From NCBI RefSeq assembly GCF_000317695.1, contig NC_019771.1, forward strand, positions 1 to 64,000: DNA of 64,000 nt, read 5' to 3'. Of this stretch, positions 62,941 through 64,000 are shown in pieces (position 1 is the stretch's first letter; each line of letters opens with the position of its first letter). The position numbers and the translations under genes are program-made. A model generated the notes under the pieces. It made no database searches, was not told the origin of the DNA, and worked only from the letters and a program-made list of their open reading frames with translations. Source of the DNA: Anabaena cylindrica PCC 7122 (GTDB taxonomy: Bacteria > Cyanobacteriota > Cyanobacteriia > Cyanobacteriales > Nostocaceae).

Positions 62941-63893
62941 TTTTGGGCAAGTTTATGCCTCCACATCTAGGACATAAGTATCTTGTCGATTTTGCGCGAA
63001 ATTATGTTGACGATTTGACTGTTTTAGTTTGTTCTATTCAGTCAGAACCTATTCCCGGAGATTTGCGTTACTGCTGGATGAAGCAGATTTTTTCTGATGT
63101 AAATGTGGTTCATGTCACTGATGAAAATCCCCAGGAACCAAAAGATGATCCTAATTTTTGGCAGATTTGGTATGACAGTATTCGTCGGGTATTACCTACG
63201 GGGCCAGATTATGTTTTTGCTTCGGAAGATTATGGTTGGAAGTTGGCAGAAATCTTGGGAGCAAGTTATATTCCTGTAGATCATGGACGGAATTTAGTAC
63301 CTGTCTCTGGTACACAAATCAGGCAAAATTCCCTTACTAATTGGCGTTATCTACCGGAATCTGTGCGTCCTTATTTTGTGCGTCGTGTGTGTATTTTTGG
63401 TGCAGAATCGACGGGTAAATCGACGTTGACTCAAAATTTAGCTAACCACTATCATACTGTTTATGTGAGCGAATATGCACGGGGATTATTAGATTTTAAA
63501 GGTGGACATTGTGATTTTACAGATATTCCTCTGATTGCTAGAGGACAAATGGCTTCTGAGGATGCTTTGGTGCATCAGGCAAATAAAGTAATATTTTGTG
63601 ATACTGATTTAATTACAACTACGATTTGGAGTGATGTCCTGTTTGGAAAATGTCCCCGGTGGATTGAGGAGGAAGGTAATCGTAGACAGTATGATTTATA
63701 TTTGCTGCTGGATGTGGATGTACCTTGGGTGAATGATTCTCAGCGGTTTTTGGTTAATTATCGAGAAGAATTTCGCGATCGCTGTATTCAAGCTTTAGAA
63801 TCACGCAATCGACCTTATATTATCATTAATGGTGACTGGAAACAACGCTGGCAAAAGGCTTGTAGAGCAGTAGATGAGTTGTTGGAGAGATAA
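62904..63893 (+). CDS. nadR: NadR-like bifunctional NMN adenylyltransferase / ribosylnicotinamide kinase
   Basis: 329 residues. The N-terminal nucleotidyltransferase domain has GMILGKFMPPHLGHKYLVDFA (the HxGH motif is HLGH) and VPVSGTQIRQN (ISGTxxR-type motif). The C-terminal kinase domain begins VCIFGAESTGKSTLTQNL (Walker A, near residue 175), then YVSEYARGLL and IFCDTDLITTTIWS. There is no DNA-binding helix-turn-helix as in enterobacterial NadR. The start overlaps pnuC by 37 bases; ATG 62937, overlapping the pnuC stop as ATGA, is an alternative but would shorten the first strand. Together with PnuC it forms a riboside-to-NAD salvage route. Confidence 0.9.
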   Translation: MEKGLQKTTTGMILGKFMPPHLGHKYLVDFARNYVDDLTVLVCSIQSEPIPGDLRYCWMKQIFSDVNVVHVTDENPQEPKDDPNFWQIWYDSIRRVLPTGPDYVFASEDYGWKLAEILGASYIPVDHGRNLVPVSGTQIRQNSLTNWRYLPESVRPYFVRRVCIFGAESTGKSTLTQNLANHYHTVYVSEYARGLLDFKGGHCDFTDIPLIARGQMASEDALVHQANKVIFCDTDLITTTIWSDVLFGKCPRWIEEEGNRRQYDLYLLLDVDVPWVNDSQRFLVNYREEFRDRCIQALESRNRPYIIINGDWKQRWQKACRAVDELLER

Positions 63894-64000
63894 AAGAAGC
63901 GATCGCAGTTCCGTTGTAGTTGTGCGATCGCCCTAATTAATTGACACCTAGCCAAAGGAATCAATTCACTAACGATTATAGTTCTCATATTGCTAATATT
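63894..64000. other. End of window
   Basis: Two HIP1 octamers about 25 bases apart (GCGATCGC near 63899 and 63924) could pair as a hairpin after nadR. Nothing else seen. Confidence 0.4.

Overview
The window looks like a chromosomal segment of a filamentous, probably heterocyst-forming cyanobacterium (Nostocales; the order is inferred). The evidence is a form IB rbcL-rbcX-rbcS operon, BicA, a cyanobacterial DUF2358 protein, a GAF-rich phytochrome-like kinase, and a y-type thioredoxin. The sequence is AT-rich, carries many GCGATCGC (HIP1) octamers, and has abundant heptanucleotide tandem repeats and small inverted-repeat elements typical of that group. No rRNA or tRNA gene was recognised.

Layout. 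0-5 kb: dnaA, an SMR-type membrane protein, a membrane protein of unknown function, and a Tat-signal FAD/Rieske oxidoreductase. 5.9-15 kb: an ABC-2 exporter whose permease (5.9 kb) and ATPase (14.1 kb) are separated by a surface-glycan block (GT-B glycosyltransferase, pyruvyl transferase, PP-loop protein, methyltransferase, two tandemly duplicated GT2 genes). 15-20 kb: DUF2358 protein, ArsA/Get3 ATPase, GAF sensor kinase. 20-21.6 kb: dnaN, with a cluster of seven DnaA boxes upstream that is the best candidate for oriC. 21.6-34 kb: carotenoid oxygenase, folate/biopterin-type transporter, zinc-ribbon protein, exonuclease III, pentapeptide protein, thioredoxin y, prmA, serA, Uma2 protein, panB and a beta-propeller protein. 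34.5-37 kb: the RuBisCO operon with a clear terminator. 37-45 kb: accessory genes (PIN toxin-antitoxin pair, GNAT, FAD oxidoreductase, two large pentapeptide proteins, a subtilase, two gene remnants). 44.7-47.7 kb: a Mn/Zn-type ABC importer. 48-52.4 kb: ExoD, a lipid kinase and bicA. 52.8-62.3 kb: two near-identical ISL3-family insertion sequences, each with a perfect 8-bp target duplication, bracketing cydAB, a 26-repeat CRISPR array and two small genes. 62.4-63.9 kb: pnuC-nadR for NAD salvage.

How parts work together. BicA supplies bicarbonate for the carbon fixed by RbcLS, which RbcX helps assemble. CydAB is a quinol oxidase. PnuC imports pyridine precursors that NadR converts to NAD. The CRISPR array has a leader with a near-consensus promoter but no cas gene anywhere in the window, so it must rely on Cas proteins encoded elsewhere if it is active.

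Most distinctive points: the putative oriC; the IS-bracketed cas-less CRISPR array; the glycan block with an unusual PP-loop protein and mosaic GT2 duplicates; the tandem terminator-bearing transcript-like units at 47.86-48.06 kb; and heptamer repeats sitting in gene leaders (panB, rbcX) and at a broken gene end (subtilase). All functional calls come from reading the sequence; no database search was run.
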